Assembly (NCBI GenBank): GCA_003543035.1
Contig: DPJL01000152.1
Coordinates: forward strand, 1-42,445
Reading direction: 5' to 3'
Length of the DNA stretch: 42,445 bases
Origin: Micromonosporaceae bacterium
GTDB taxonomy: Bacteria > Actinomycetota > Actinomycetes > Mycobacteriales > Micromonosporaceae
Shown here: one piece after another, positions 30,276-37,671 of the stretch
Numbering within the stretch: position 1 is the stretch's first letter
How the letters are laid out: every line of letters starts with the position of its first letter
Position numbers and translations under genes: made by a program
The notes under the pieces: model-generated
Told to the model about the DNA's origin: nothing
The model's database searches: none
Seen by the model: the letters and a program-made list of their open reading frames with translations, nothing else

Positions 30276-30547
30276 GCGGCCATGCCTCGCGGCGCGTCAT
30301 TGACACCTAACATCTCCAGCATTTCCGCCATCGACAGCGTCCGGAAGTCCGTTGCTCGCTTGTCCCGGAGATACAGGGCGTCAGCCACATCGGCGTGCTC
30401 GTGCAGACGTTCGTAGTCCTCCATGCTGATCACCACGGCAACCTCGGTGCCACTGTCCGTGATGATCACTTCTTGACCGGAAACGGCGACCTCACGTACC
30501 ACGTTGCCCAGGTTCATCCGAAGATCGCGCAAACTGTGAGTACTCAT
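30272..30547 (-). CDS. Phd/YefM-family antitoxin
   Basis: A 91-residue DNA-binding antitoxin. The N-terminal MSTHSLRDLRMNLGNVVREV and the strand-rich EVIITDSGTEVAVVISMEDYERL are the Phd/YefM pattern; the C-terminal helix (TLSMAEMLEMLG) should wrap the toxin. Start chosen at ATG 30547, as usual for the family; ATG 30556 is in frame 9 bases upstream. No Shine-Dalgarno sequence at either. The pair should be autorepressed through the palindrome that covers the start. Confidence 0.9.
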   Translation of the reverse strand: MSTHSLRDLRMNLGNVVREVAVSGQEVIITDSGTEVAVVISMEDYERLHEHADVADALYLRDKRATDFRTLSMAEMLEMLGVNDAPRGMAA

Positions 30548-30557
30548 GTTCAACATG
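30545..30557. promoter_or_regulatory. Toxin-antitoxin operator palindrome
   Basis: CATGTTCAACATG, a perfect 6-1-6 inverted repeat that covers both possible antitoxin start codons, with AACATGTT (30552-30559) extending it. The position suits autorepression by the antitoxin or toxin-antitoxin complex. Confidence 0.5.
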
Positions 30558-30574
30558 TTACACGCTCGCGGGGC

Positions 30575-30781
30575 CTACTTGAACAGGCCGATGATTCCCG
30601 CGATCGCGCCGAGCACTCCGGCCAGAACACCAATGACATTCCAAACCGGCGACTGCCAGCTGATGGCTTGCCGCGGGCGGGGATCACGTATCGCCCGTGA
30701 TCGTCTGACGAGGGCGGTCACGCCCCAGGCGACGAGCAGCACCGACAGCACAAGCAGGATCAGAGCCAAGCTAGCGTTCAT
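30575..30781 (-). CDS. Small two-helix membrane protein
   Basis: A 68-residue protein: helix 1 at about 5-25 (LALILLVLSVLLVAWGV), a basic loop RRSRAIRDPRPRQ, then helix 2 at about 47-66. It begins at ATG 30781, only 18 bases before the antitoxin gene's upstream edge on the same strand. No family recognised; it may be transcribed with the toxin-antitoxin pair, but nothing shows a shared function. Confidence 0.55.
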   Translation of the reverse strand: MNASLALILLVLSVLLVAWGVTALVRRSRAIRDPRPRQAISWQSPVWNVIGVLAGVLGAIAGIIGLFK

Positions 30782-30818
30782 GCGTTAGAGACTAGATCGG
30801 CCAATGTCTTGATCAGTA

Positions 30819-31043
30819 TCAGCTTTCGGCTGCCGAACCCGCGGCGAAGTAGACCGTGAGGGAGTACCAGAAACCGTCGGCGGTGATTTCGTTGTGGAGA
30901 ACCAGATCCTGGATGTCGACCTGACCGAGCGTTTCGATGGTGGCCGCGACCCGCCGAAGCAATGCCGGGACGTCATCTTGTCCCGGGCCCACTGGATTAG
31001 CCTGCGAGAAGTGGTTGATGCTCGGATACTCAGCCGGTTTCAT
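30819..31043 (-). CDS. Small conserved-type hypothetical protein
   Basis: A 74-residue soluble protein starting at ATG 31043 (MKPAEYPSINHFSQ). The body DDVPALLRRVAATIETLGQVDIQDLVLHNEITADGFW... to LTVYF has an alternating helix-strand pattern, and I recall similar short actinobacterial proteins with a VPALLRRVA...IE.LG core. No known function. It is divergent from the lhgO gene with 56 bases between starts. Confidence 0.6.
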   Translation of the reverse strand: MKPAEYPSINHFSQANPVGPGQDDVPALLRRVAATIETLGQVDIQDLVLHNEITADGFWYSLTVYFAAGSAAES

Positions 31044-31099
31044 AACTGGAGTCTCGCAGCCACTGCCATTTGGATCGACACAGGATGGGCTGGAGTGAG

Positions 31100-32275
31100 A
31101 TGCCGACTCGGTACGTGGTGATAGGTGCGGGGATCGTGGGCCTTGCCACGGCTCACCGGATCACGCAGATGCGGCCGGATGCGGAAGTCACCGTGCTGGA
31201 AAAGGAATCGGTCGTCGGCACCCACCAGACCGGGCACAACTCCGGGGTCATCCATGCCGGGGTCTACTACAAGCCGGGCAGCCTGAAGGCAAAGCTGAGC
31301 CGAGCGGGCAGCCGTTCCATGGTCGAGTTCTGCGCCGAGTATGAGATCCCGGTCGATGTCTGCGGCAAGCTCATCGTCGCGACCGAGGCGCGCGAACTGG
31401 ACCGGCTGAACGCACTCTACGAACGCGCGATGGCCAACGGGCTGGCAGTACGCCTTCTCGGACCAGAGGAAACGCTCGAATACGAGCCGCATGTGGCAGC
31501 GGTCGCCGCGATTCACGTTGCCACGACAGGGATCACCGACTTCGGCATGGTGTGCCGGAAGCTGGCCGAGCTGATCGAGAACGCGGGAGGCGTTGTCCGC
31601 CTTGGTACCAAGGTCACCGGCATTGCCAAGGATCGTGTGATCACCAACGCGGGCGAAGTCGAGGCTGACGTGATAGTCAACTGCGCCGGTCTGCACGCCG
31701 ATCGGATCGCCCGGCTTGCGGGTGTCGATCCACAGGTGCGGATTCTTCCCTTTCGCGGCGAGTACTACGAACTCAAGCCGGATCGGCGGGAGTTGGTGCG
31801 GGGGCTCATTTATCCGGTACCAGATCCGCAGTTCCCTTTCCTGGGAGTGCACTTCACCAAGATGATCGACGGCAACGTGCACGCCGGCCCCAACGCGGTA
31901 CTTGCGTTCCGCCGAGAGGGCTACCGGTGGGGTCAGCTCAACGTGCGTGACTTGGCGGAGGCCGCCACCTACTCCGGTTCATGGCAGCTGGCGCGTCAGC
32001 ATTGGCGCTATGGCTGGGAGGAAGTACGCCGTTCGCTGTCGGCTAGGCGGTTTGCGGCGAGTCTGGCGCGCTTGGTACCTGAGGTGACCCGGGCAGACCT
32101 CATGCCCTCCGGGGCGGGTGTGCGCGCTCAGGCTGTGACGCCGCATGGTGCCTTGGTCGATGACTTTCTGATCGTGGCCAAGGATCGCCAGGTACACGTC
32201 CTCAATGCTCCGTCGCCCGCAGCCACGAGCTCCCTGGAGATAGCTAAGTACATCTATGCTCAACTGCCGGATTGA
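31100..32275 (+). CDS. lhgO: L-2-hydroxyglutarate oxidase
   Basis: A 391-residue FAD-dependent enzyme of the DAO family that oxidises L-2-hydroxyglutarate to 2-oxoglutarate with oxygen or the quinone pool. FAD-binding YVVIGAGIVGLATAHR at 4-19 (GxGxxG), VLEKE at the ribose-binding end, the LhgO-type GTHQTGHNSGVIHAGVYYKPGSLK and a C-terminal GAGVRAQAV. ATG 31100 with GGAG four bases upstream; an in-frame TTG at 31070 is unlikely. The 3' end overlaps the convergent GtrA gene by 16 bases. Confidence 0.93.
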   Translation: MPTRYVVIGAGIVGLATAHRITQMRPDAEVTVLEKESVVGTHQTGHNSGVIHAGVYYKPGSLKAKLSRAGSRSMVEFCAEYEIPVDVCGKLIVATEARELDRLNALYERAMANGLAVRLLGPEETLEYEPHVAAVAAIHVATTGITDFGMVCRKLAELIENAGGVVRLGTKVTGIAKDRVITNAGEVEADVIVNCAGLHADRIARLAGVDPQVRILPFRGEYYELKPDRRELVRGLIYPVPDPQFPFLGVHFTKMIDGNVHAGPNAVLAFRREGYRWGQLNVRDLAEAATYSGSWQLARQHWRYGWEEVRRSLSARRFAASLARLVPEVTRADLMPSGAGVRAQAVTPHGALVDDFLIVAKDRQVHVLNAPSPAATSSLEIAKYIYAQLPD

Positions 32276-32712
32276 CGCGAGAAGGTCACCTTGTCCAGCC
32301 AGAAGAACCGCACGATGAAGATGATGCCCTGACCGGTGAGGCCGGCCAGGATGATGAGCGGGCCGTTCGCGTCGAAGAGAGCGTCGGCCACGGCGATGGT
32401 CGCGCTGGAGGCGAGCGCCCCCACCAGGACCGTCTGCCAGAACGAGAACATCTCGGCGGCGATCGATCGTCCGCTGCCGCCCTTCCAGACCAGCCAGCGG
32501 TAGAGGAAGAACGACGGCGGCGTGAGCACCATCCCGACCGCGAGGTTGAGCAGGCCGGCGTTGATGTCCCAGATGCTGTGAGCCAGCAGCAGCAGGGTGT
32601 ACCCGACCGGGACTGTGATCAGGGACAGCAGCGAGTACTTGCTGAACTTGGCGGCAAACCGGCTGCGGGCAGGTGCAGGCAGCACCGCCACGTCCGTGGC
32701 ATCATCGGCCAT
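32260..32712 (-). CDS. GtrA-family membrane protein (polyprenyl-sugar flippase)
   Basis: A 150-residue protein with four hydrophobic helices. The start AAKFSKYSLLSLI and the AVGMVLTPPSFFLYRWLVWK loop, then a second pair ending in GQGIIFIVRFFWLDKVTF, are GtrA features. GtrA proteins are thought to flip polyprenyl-phosphate-sugar across the cell membrane for surface glycosylation. ATG 32712 (MADDATD) with GGGAG 8 bases upstream. Divergent from the aminotransferase, 34 bases away, and probably works with the GtrB-like protein at 36613. Confidence 0.87.
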   Translation of the reverse strand: MADDATDVAVLPAPARSRFAAKFSKYSLLSLITVPVGYTLLLLAHSIWDINAGLLNLAVGMVLTPPSFFLYRWLVWKGGSGRSIAAEMFSFWQTVLVGALASSATIAVADALFDANGPLIILAGLTGQGIIFIVRFFWLDKVTFSRQSGS

Positions 32713-32746
32713 CAAGTACGCTCCCGTCGTGAAAGAACCCGCACCC

Positions 32747-33886
32747 ATGATGCCTGCTAACCCGCAGATCCCTCTTACCCGCCCTTCGGTCGACCAGGCC
32801 GAGTTGGCCGCGGTGGCCGAGGTCTTCGAGTCCGGCTGGCTCGCGGGCCAGGGTCCGCGCGGCTCCGAGCTCGAAGAGGGCTTCAAGCGCCTCTCCGGTC
32901 AGGAGCACGCGGTTGCGCTGAACAACTGCACCGCGGGGCTGCACCTCGCACTTGCCGCGCTCGGCGTGGGCCCGGGCGACGAAGTCATTGTCGCCGACTA
33001 CAGCTTCCCGGCCACGGGTCACGCGGTGCTCTATTGCGGGGCCACGCCGGTTTTCGTGGATGTGCGAGCCGACACCGGCACCATCGATCCCGCTCTTGTC
33101 GAAGCTGCCATCACGCCCAAGACCCGCGGCATCATCGGAGTCGATGCCCTTGGTATTCCGGCGGATTGGGATCCGCTGCAGGAGGTCGCCAGCAGGCACG
33201 GACTCTTCCTCGTTGAGGACGCGGCCTGTGCCGCGGGTGGCGAATATGCCGGTCGCCCATGCGGCAGCTTCGGTGATGTGGCCATCTTCTCGCTGCACGC
33301 CCGTAAGGGAATCACCAGTGGCGAAGGAGGGGTCCTCACCACGAATGACGCGGCGATCGCGGCAAGAGTGCGGGCCGAGGCGTGCTTCGGCATGCAGAGT
33401 GCTTTCGCGCGACAGTCGGCCGACACCCTTACTGTGCCAACCTTTCCGGGTCTCGGCTACAACTACAAGCTCTCCGACATTCTGGCCGCCATTGCCTCGG
33501 TACAGCTGAGCAAGCTGGAGTTGTTCACTCGCCGACGTCGCGAGATTGCCGCGAGGTATGCCGAGCTGCTTGCCGGCGTTTCCGGCATCGCGGCACCACG
33601 CGTTCCAGCGGACCGCCTTGCCACCTGGCAGACCTATGCCGTCACGGTTCAGGAACCCTTGGACCGCAACGCGATTGTGGTGGCATTGCGGGCTCAGGGA
33701 ATCGGCTCCAATATCGGCACCTATGCGTTGCACCGGCAGAGTGTCTACGGCTCGGGAACGGCCGACTGCCCTGTGTCGAACATGCTCTTCGAACGGCATC
33801 TGGCGCTGCCCATGTACACCGACCTGACCGACGCCGACCAGGATCGGGTGGTCGAGGTCCTGGCCAAGGTGATCAGCGAGCAGTAA
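32747..33886 (+). CDS. DegT/DnrJ/EryC1/StrS-family PLP aminotransferase
   Basis: A 379-residue aminotransferase that usually turns a keto sugar nucleotide into an amino sugar. Key features: GSELEEGFKRLSGQEHAVALNNCTAGLHLALAAL, DYSFPATGHAV, PLP Asp158 in LVEDAA, PLP Lys187 in HARKGITSGEGGVL, and NYKLSDILAAIASVQL at the dimer interface. Lys187 is present, so it can act as an aminotransferase rather than a dehydratase. ATG 32747 (or 32750); GTG 32729 is possible. The only plus-strand gene of the glycan locus; ends 3 bases from the convergent methyltransferase. Confidence 0.9.
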   Translation: MMPANPQIPLTRPSVDQAELAAVAEVFESGWLAGQGPRGSELEEGFKRLSGQEHAVALNNCTAGLHLALAALGVGPGDEVIVADYSFPATGHAVLYCGATPVFVDVRADTGTIDPALVEAAITPKTRGIIGVDALGIPADWDPLQEVASRHGLFLVEDAACAAGGEYAGRPCGSFGDVAIFSLHARKGITSGEGGVLTTNDAAIAARVRAEACFGMQSAFARQSADTLTVPTFPGLGYNYKLSDILAAIASVQLSKLELFTRRRREIAARYAELLAGVSGIAAPRVPADRLATWQTYAVTVQEPLDRNAIVVALRAQGIGSNIGTYALHRQSVYGSGTADCPVSNMLFERHLALPMYTDLTDADQDRVVEVLAKVISEQ

Positions 33887-33889
33887 CAC

Positions 33890-34612
33890 TCACGCGGGCT
33901 TCCGGAGCACGCCGTGCTGCCAAACCCGGTCCGGCCCGTCGAAGGTGGAGACCACCACCGACGGCGCCTCGACCCCGCGGGCGAAGTCGGCGAACGCCGC
34001 GTTCTGCTCGACGTTGTCCACCAGAATGTGACCGCCGGTCGCCAGGTAACGCCAGGCCAGGCCGATCTCGAACATGATGTGTGAATAGCTGTGATCGCTG
34101 TCGTGCAGGAAGACCTCGATGGAATCCTGCTTGGCGAGCACCTGGGGTAGCAGCTCTTCGGCGGCGCCGAGAAGCAGCTCATGCCGGTCACGCAGATAAT
34201 CCGGGATGATCCAGCCGGGCGTCTTGCCACTCGGAAGCGGCGGGGTGCCCTGGTCGAGGATGCGCTGCTCGACCGGGGGGAGATCGACCGAGTACAGCGT
34301 GCCGTTGTTCTCGTGCCTTAGTCCAAGCAGGATGAAGGCACTGCTCATCCCGTTCTGAACGCCCGTCTCGACGAATGTCCTGGGCTTGCTGACCCGGGTG
34401 ACGAGATAGAGCATGCAGCGGTAGGCCCGCATCTGGGCGGCACTGTCGAACTGCTTGCCGGCGAACGCCGGTACATCCCGGATTTTGTCATTGATCGCCG
34501 CGATGAACTGCCGGTCGTCATTGAGCTGCGACCAGTATTCACGGAGGGTGCTCTCCTCGACGTCCCAGAGACGGCCAAGCTGCGGGAAATAGTGCTCGGT
34601 GGAAAACTCCAT
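33890..34612 (-). CDS. Class I SAM-dependent methyltransferase (Methyltransf_24-like)
   Basis: A 240-residue protein starting at ATG 34612 (MEFSTEHYFPQLG), with GGAG six bases upstream; the frame to 34750 overlaps the reductase. Motif I is FVETGVQNGMSSAFILLG, then LYSVDLPP, and a catalytic-type FLHDSDHSYSHIMFEIGLAW with GGHILVDNV. This pattern fits the CmcI/Methyltransf_24 type, often found in O-methylation of sugars or polyketide-like groups. Last gene of the minus-strand run; likely methylates the sugar made by the locus. Confidence 0.87.
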   Translation of the reverse strand: MEFSTEHYFPQLGRLWDVEESTLREYWSQLNDDRQFIAAINDKIRDVPAFAGKQFDSAAQMRAYRCMLYLVTRVSKPRTFVETGVQNGMSSAFILLGLRHENNGTLYSVDLPPVEQRILDQGTPPLPSGKTPGWIIPDYLRDRHELLLGAAEELLPQVLAKQDSIEVFLHDSDHSYSHIMFEIGLAWRYLATGGHILVDNVEQNAAFADFARGVEAPSVVVSTFDGPDRVWQHGVLRKPA

Positions 34613-34649
34613 GACTTGCTCCAGGACTCGTTCTAGCGATTGGTGGATC

Positions 34650-35660
34650 TCAGAGGGCGATCGGTCGGCTTGCGGGCGAGACGTTCTTGGCTGGGTCGCG
34701 CTCGGTGACCGGTTCGACGATCTCATCGATCGCCTTGAGCAGGTCGCCATCCAGCGTCACGCCACTGGCCTTGACGTTGTCGCGTACCTGTTCCGGGCGT
34801 GAGGCCCCTACGATGGCCGAGCTGACATTCGGATTCTGCAACACCCACGCGATCGCCAGTTGCGCCATGCTCAGCCCTGCCTGCTCGGCCAGCGGCCGAA
34901 GGAGCTGCACCCGGTTGAGCGTCTCCTCGCCAAGCCAGCGTGAGACGAAACGCGCGCCGCCCGACTTCTCATCCGTGGCCCGTGAGCCACCCGGAAACGG
35001 TTGCCCGGGAAGGTATTTGCCGGACAGTACGCCCTGGGCCATTGGCGACCAGACGATCTGCCCGATGCCGAGCTCCTCACAAGCCGGGATGACCTCGGCG
35101 TCGATGACCCGCCACAACATCGAATACTGCGGCTGGTTCGACACCAAGGGGATGCGCAAATCTTTGGCAATCGCTTGTGCGGCACGGATTTCAGACGCTC
35201 GCCACTCGGAAACGCCGATGTAGTGGGCCTTTCCACTGTGGACAATGTCGGCGAAGGCGGACATGGTCTCTTCGAGTGGTGTCGAGACGTCGTACCGATG
35301 CGCCTGATACAGATCGATGTAGTCGATCTGAAGCCGGCGAAGCGAGTTGTTGATGCTTTCCATCAGGTGCTTACGCGAAATTCCGGCATCGTTGCGGCCC
35401 CGGCCCGAAGCCCAGAAGACCTTGGTCGAGATCTCCAGGCCTTCCCTGCGTTCGCCCTTCAGCGCGCGGCCGAGAACCTCCTCGGCGCGGCCGTCAGCGT
35501 AAACGTCGGCGGTGTCGAAGGTGGTGATCCCGCAATCGAGCGCCGCTCGGACGCACGCCACCGAACCGCTTTCGTCAAGCTGCGCACCGTGAGTGACCCA
35601 GTTGCCGTAGGAGATCTCACTGACGAGCATGCCTGAGCGGCCGAGGTGACGGAACTTCAT
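34650..35660 (-). CDS. Aldo/keto reductase (potassium-channel-beta type)
   Basis: A 336-residue NADPH-dependent reductase. The catalytic tetrad is complete: Asp49 (FDTADVY), Tyr54, Lys80 (STKVF) and His121 (YQAHRYD). The cofactor part includes VSNQPQYSMLWR, WSPMAQGVLSGKY and the C-terminal SSAIVGASRPEQVRDNV. Length is usual. In glycan loci, such enzymes can reduce keto groups on sugar nucleotides, but many are detoxifying; context favours the first. ATG 35660, 2 bases after the epimerase stop. Its end is 37 bases before the methyltransferase. Confidence 0.9.
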   Translation of the reverse strand: MKFRHLGRSGMLVSEISYGNWVTHGAQLDESGSVACVRAALDCGITTFDTADVYADGRAEEVLGRALKGERREGLEISTKVFWASGRGRNDAGISRKHLMESINNSLRRLQIDYIDLYQAHRYDVSTPLEETMSAFADIVHSGKAHYIGVSEWRASEIRAAQAIAKDLRIPLVSNQPQYSMLWRVIDAEVIPACEELGIGQIVWSPMAQGVLSGKYLPGQPFPGGSRATDEKSGGARFVSRWLGEETLNRVQLLRPLAEQAGLSMAQLAIAWVLQNPNVSSAIVGASRPEQVRDNVKASGVTLDGDLLKAIDEIVEPVTERDPAKNVSPASRPIAL

Positions 35661-35662
35661 GC

Positions 35663-36616
35663 TCAGGCCAGCTCGCCGGAGTTCTTCAGGTGGTCGACGA
35701 CCGAGGTGAGGCCTTCCGCCAAACCGATCGTGGGTTCCCAGCCGAGCAGCTCGTGGATGCGTTCGGTCGACGCCTCGCGCTGGGTGACCAGCACCTCGCG
35801 CGGCTTGAACACCGGCTGCACGTCCGAACCGACGGCCTTGATGAGATGCTCGGCCAGTTCCTTGACCGTGGTCTGCTGGCCCGTACCAACGTTAAGCGCC
35901 TCACCCGTGGCGGAGGAGTCTAGGGCCAGACCGACCGAGCGGGCGACATCGGTGACGTGGACGAAGTCCATCGACTGCTCGCCGCGCCCGTCGATGATCG
36001 GAGCTTCACCCATCGCCAGCCGGCGCAGGAAGGTCAGGATGACCGAGGTGTAGTAGGCGTCGGTCGGTTGTCCCGGGCCGTACACGTTGAAGAAGCGCAG
36101 CGCGAGCCATGACATCTTCGTCCGCTGGGCGTAGAAGGAGAGCAGGTGTTCTCCGGCCAGCTTCGCCGTGCAGTAGGGCGTAATGGGCGCGGGCTTGTCG
36201 CTCTCCCGCATCGGCAACGAGGTGGGGTTGCCGTAGATCGAGGCCGAAGAGGCGTAAACGATCCGCTGGACTGATGCTCGCGCTGCGGCGTCGTACACGT
36301 TCTGGGTGCCGAGAAGATTGACGTCCAGGCTCTCGGTCGGATCCGAAATGCTTTTGTTGATACACACCGCAGCGAGGTGCACGACGGCCTCGACACCCGT
36401 CATCGCGCTCTCCACCGTGTTGGCGTAACGGACGTCACCCTCGATGACCTCGACGCCATCCAACGTGGCGATCGAAGTCGCCACAGCCCGGTCACAGCGG
36501 TAGTAGTTGTCGAAGACCCGCACCTTCCAGCCGCGCGAGAGCAGCTCCGGGACGACATGTGAGCCGATATAGCCCAACCCGCCGGTGACGAGAACAGTGC
36601 TCCGCTTGGTCTTCAT
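35663..36616 (-). CDS. NAD-dependent sugar epimerase/dehydratase (extended SDR)
   Basis: A 317-residue extended short-chain dehydrogenase, GalE-like. NAD-binding TGGLGYIGSHV (11-21), DNYYRCDRAV, VVHLAA, catalytic Ser124 region SSASIYG and Tyr148-x-x-x-Lys152 (YCTAK), then RFFNVYGPGQP and the C-terminal GTGQQTTV. It should act on a UDP- or dTDP-hexose, by epimerisation or decarboxylation-type chemistry; substrate cannot be assigned. ATG 36616 overlaps the GT2 stop (ATGA). Two bases later comes the aldo/keto reductase. Confidence 0.9.
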   Translation of the reverse strand: MKTKRSTVLVTGGLGYIGSHVVPELLSRGWKVRVFDNYYRCDRAVATSIATLDGVEVIEGDVRYANTVESAMTGVEAVVHLAAVCINKSISDPTESLDVNLLGTQNVYDAAARASVQRIVYASSASIYGNPTSLPMRESDKPAPITPYCTAKLAGEHLLSFYAQRTKMSWLALRFFNVYGPGQPTDAYYTSVILTFLRRLAMGEAPIIDGRGEQSMDFVHVTDVARSVGLALDSSATGEALNVGTGQQTTVKELAEHLIKAVGSDVQPVFKPREVLVTQREASTERIHELLGWEPTIGLAEGLTSVVDHLKNSGELA

Positions 36617-37671
36617 CGTGGAATCTCCTGATAGCTGATGCCGGTGTGGGTCGGTATTGGGTGCGTGGTGGCCGGGCTGCCCGAACGCTGTCCTCGGCGC
36701 GGATACTGCGGGATGGACGGGTCGGCGCCGGCGACACGGACGTCACGAACGACATAGACAGGCCTCGCCCGCGTTTCCTCGACGGCGCGCCACAGGTACT
36801 CGCCCATGATTCCCATCAAGGTCAGCTGCGTTCCGCCGAGCACGAGCATGACCACGAGAACGGTCGGCCAACCGGACGGCGTCGTGACGCCGGAGAGGCT
36901 ACGGATGACCAGCAGGAGCGCGTAGAGCAGGCCGGCGGTCGCGACAATCGCCCCGATCAGGCTGCACAGACGCAGCGGCATCGAGGAGAACTGCAGGAAC
37001 GAATCGGCCGCCATTTTGATCATCTTGCGGCGGGTCCACCGGGACTTGCCGTGCACGCGAGCGATCTGGTCGTACTCGACGCGCGTCTGCGTGTATCCGA
37101 GCCAGGCGATGAGGGCGAACACATTGCGGTTGCGCTCGGACAGCTGCGCGAGCTCATCGATGACGCAACGGTCGATCAGTACACCCGACGGGCCCTCCGG
37201 CGGATAGTTGGTCAGGTTCGCGTATCTGGTGAAGATCGACGAAAACGCCTTCGACACAAACTCCTGCGGGCCGGACCGGCCGACGCGTGAGCGTCGCACG
37301 CCCCACACGACCTCGGAATCGTTCTCCCAGTGTGCGATGAAATCCTGCACCAGCGAGGGTGGTTCCTGCAGGTCGGCGCCCAGAACGATGGCACAGTCAC
37401 CGGCGCATCGGGCCATCCCGGCAGAGATCGCGTAGTGGGAGCCGAAACTGCGGGAGAGCTGAATCACCGTGACGCGGTCGTCAGCCGAGGCAAGGTCCAC
37501 CACAAGATCGGCGGTGCCGTCGGTGGAGCCGTCGTCGACAAGCACCAGCTCAAAGTCATAGCGCGGATTGTCCACAGAGAACTGGCCGAACCTCTTGAGG
37601 AGTCCGGGCACGTTCTGCGCCTCGTTGAGGGCGGGAACTATCACAGACACCAGCGGTCGGGACACAGTCAC
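36613..37671 (-). CDS. GtrB/DPM1-like family 2 glycosyltransferase
   Basis: A 352-residue enzyme that should load a sugar onto undecaprenyl or decaprenyl phosphate. Catalytic domain: VSVIVPALNEAQNV, LVDDGSTDGTA (DD motif), RSFGSHYAISAGM, ADLQEPP and the KSRWTRRKMIKMA segment of GtrB/DPM1 proteins; two C-terminal membrane helices (about 236-258 and 269-290). The last ~55 residues form a basic cytosolic tail. GTG 37671 overlaps the stop of the GT-C gene (GTGA). With GtrA at 32260 and the GT-C protein upstream, it makes the core of a Gtr-like system. Confidence 0.92.
   Translation of the reverse strand: MTVSRPLVSVIVPALNEAQNVPGLLKRFGQFSVDNPRYDFELVLVDDGSTDGTADLVVDLASADDRVTVIQLSRSFGSHYAISAGMARCAGDCAIVLGADLQEPPSLVQDFIAHWENDSEVVWGVRRSRVGRSGPQEFVSKAFSSIFTRYANLTNYPPEGPSGVLIDRCVIDELAQLSERNRNVFALIAWLGYTQTRVEYDQIARVHGKSRWTRRKMIKMAADSFLQFSSMPLRLCSLIGAIVATAGLLYALLLVIRSLSGVTTPSGWPTVLVVMLVLGGTQLTLMGIMGEYLWRAVEETRARPVYVVRDVRVAGADPSIPQYPRRGQRSGSPATTHPIPTHTGISYQEIPR

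Noticed and set aside
32702..33889. A 395-residue open frame antisense to the aminotransferase
   Set aside because: The plus-strand gene has the PLP Lys and family motifs; the antisense frame shows no domain and typical shadow composition.
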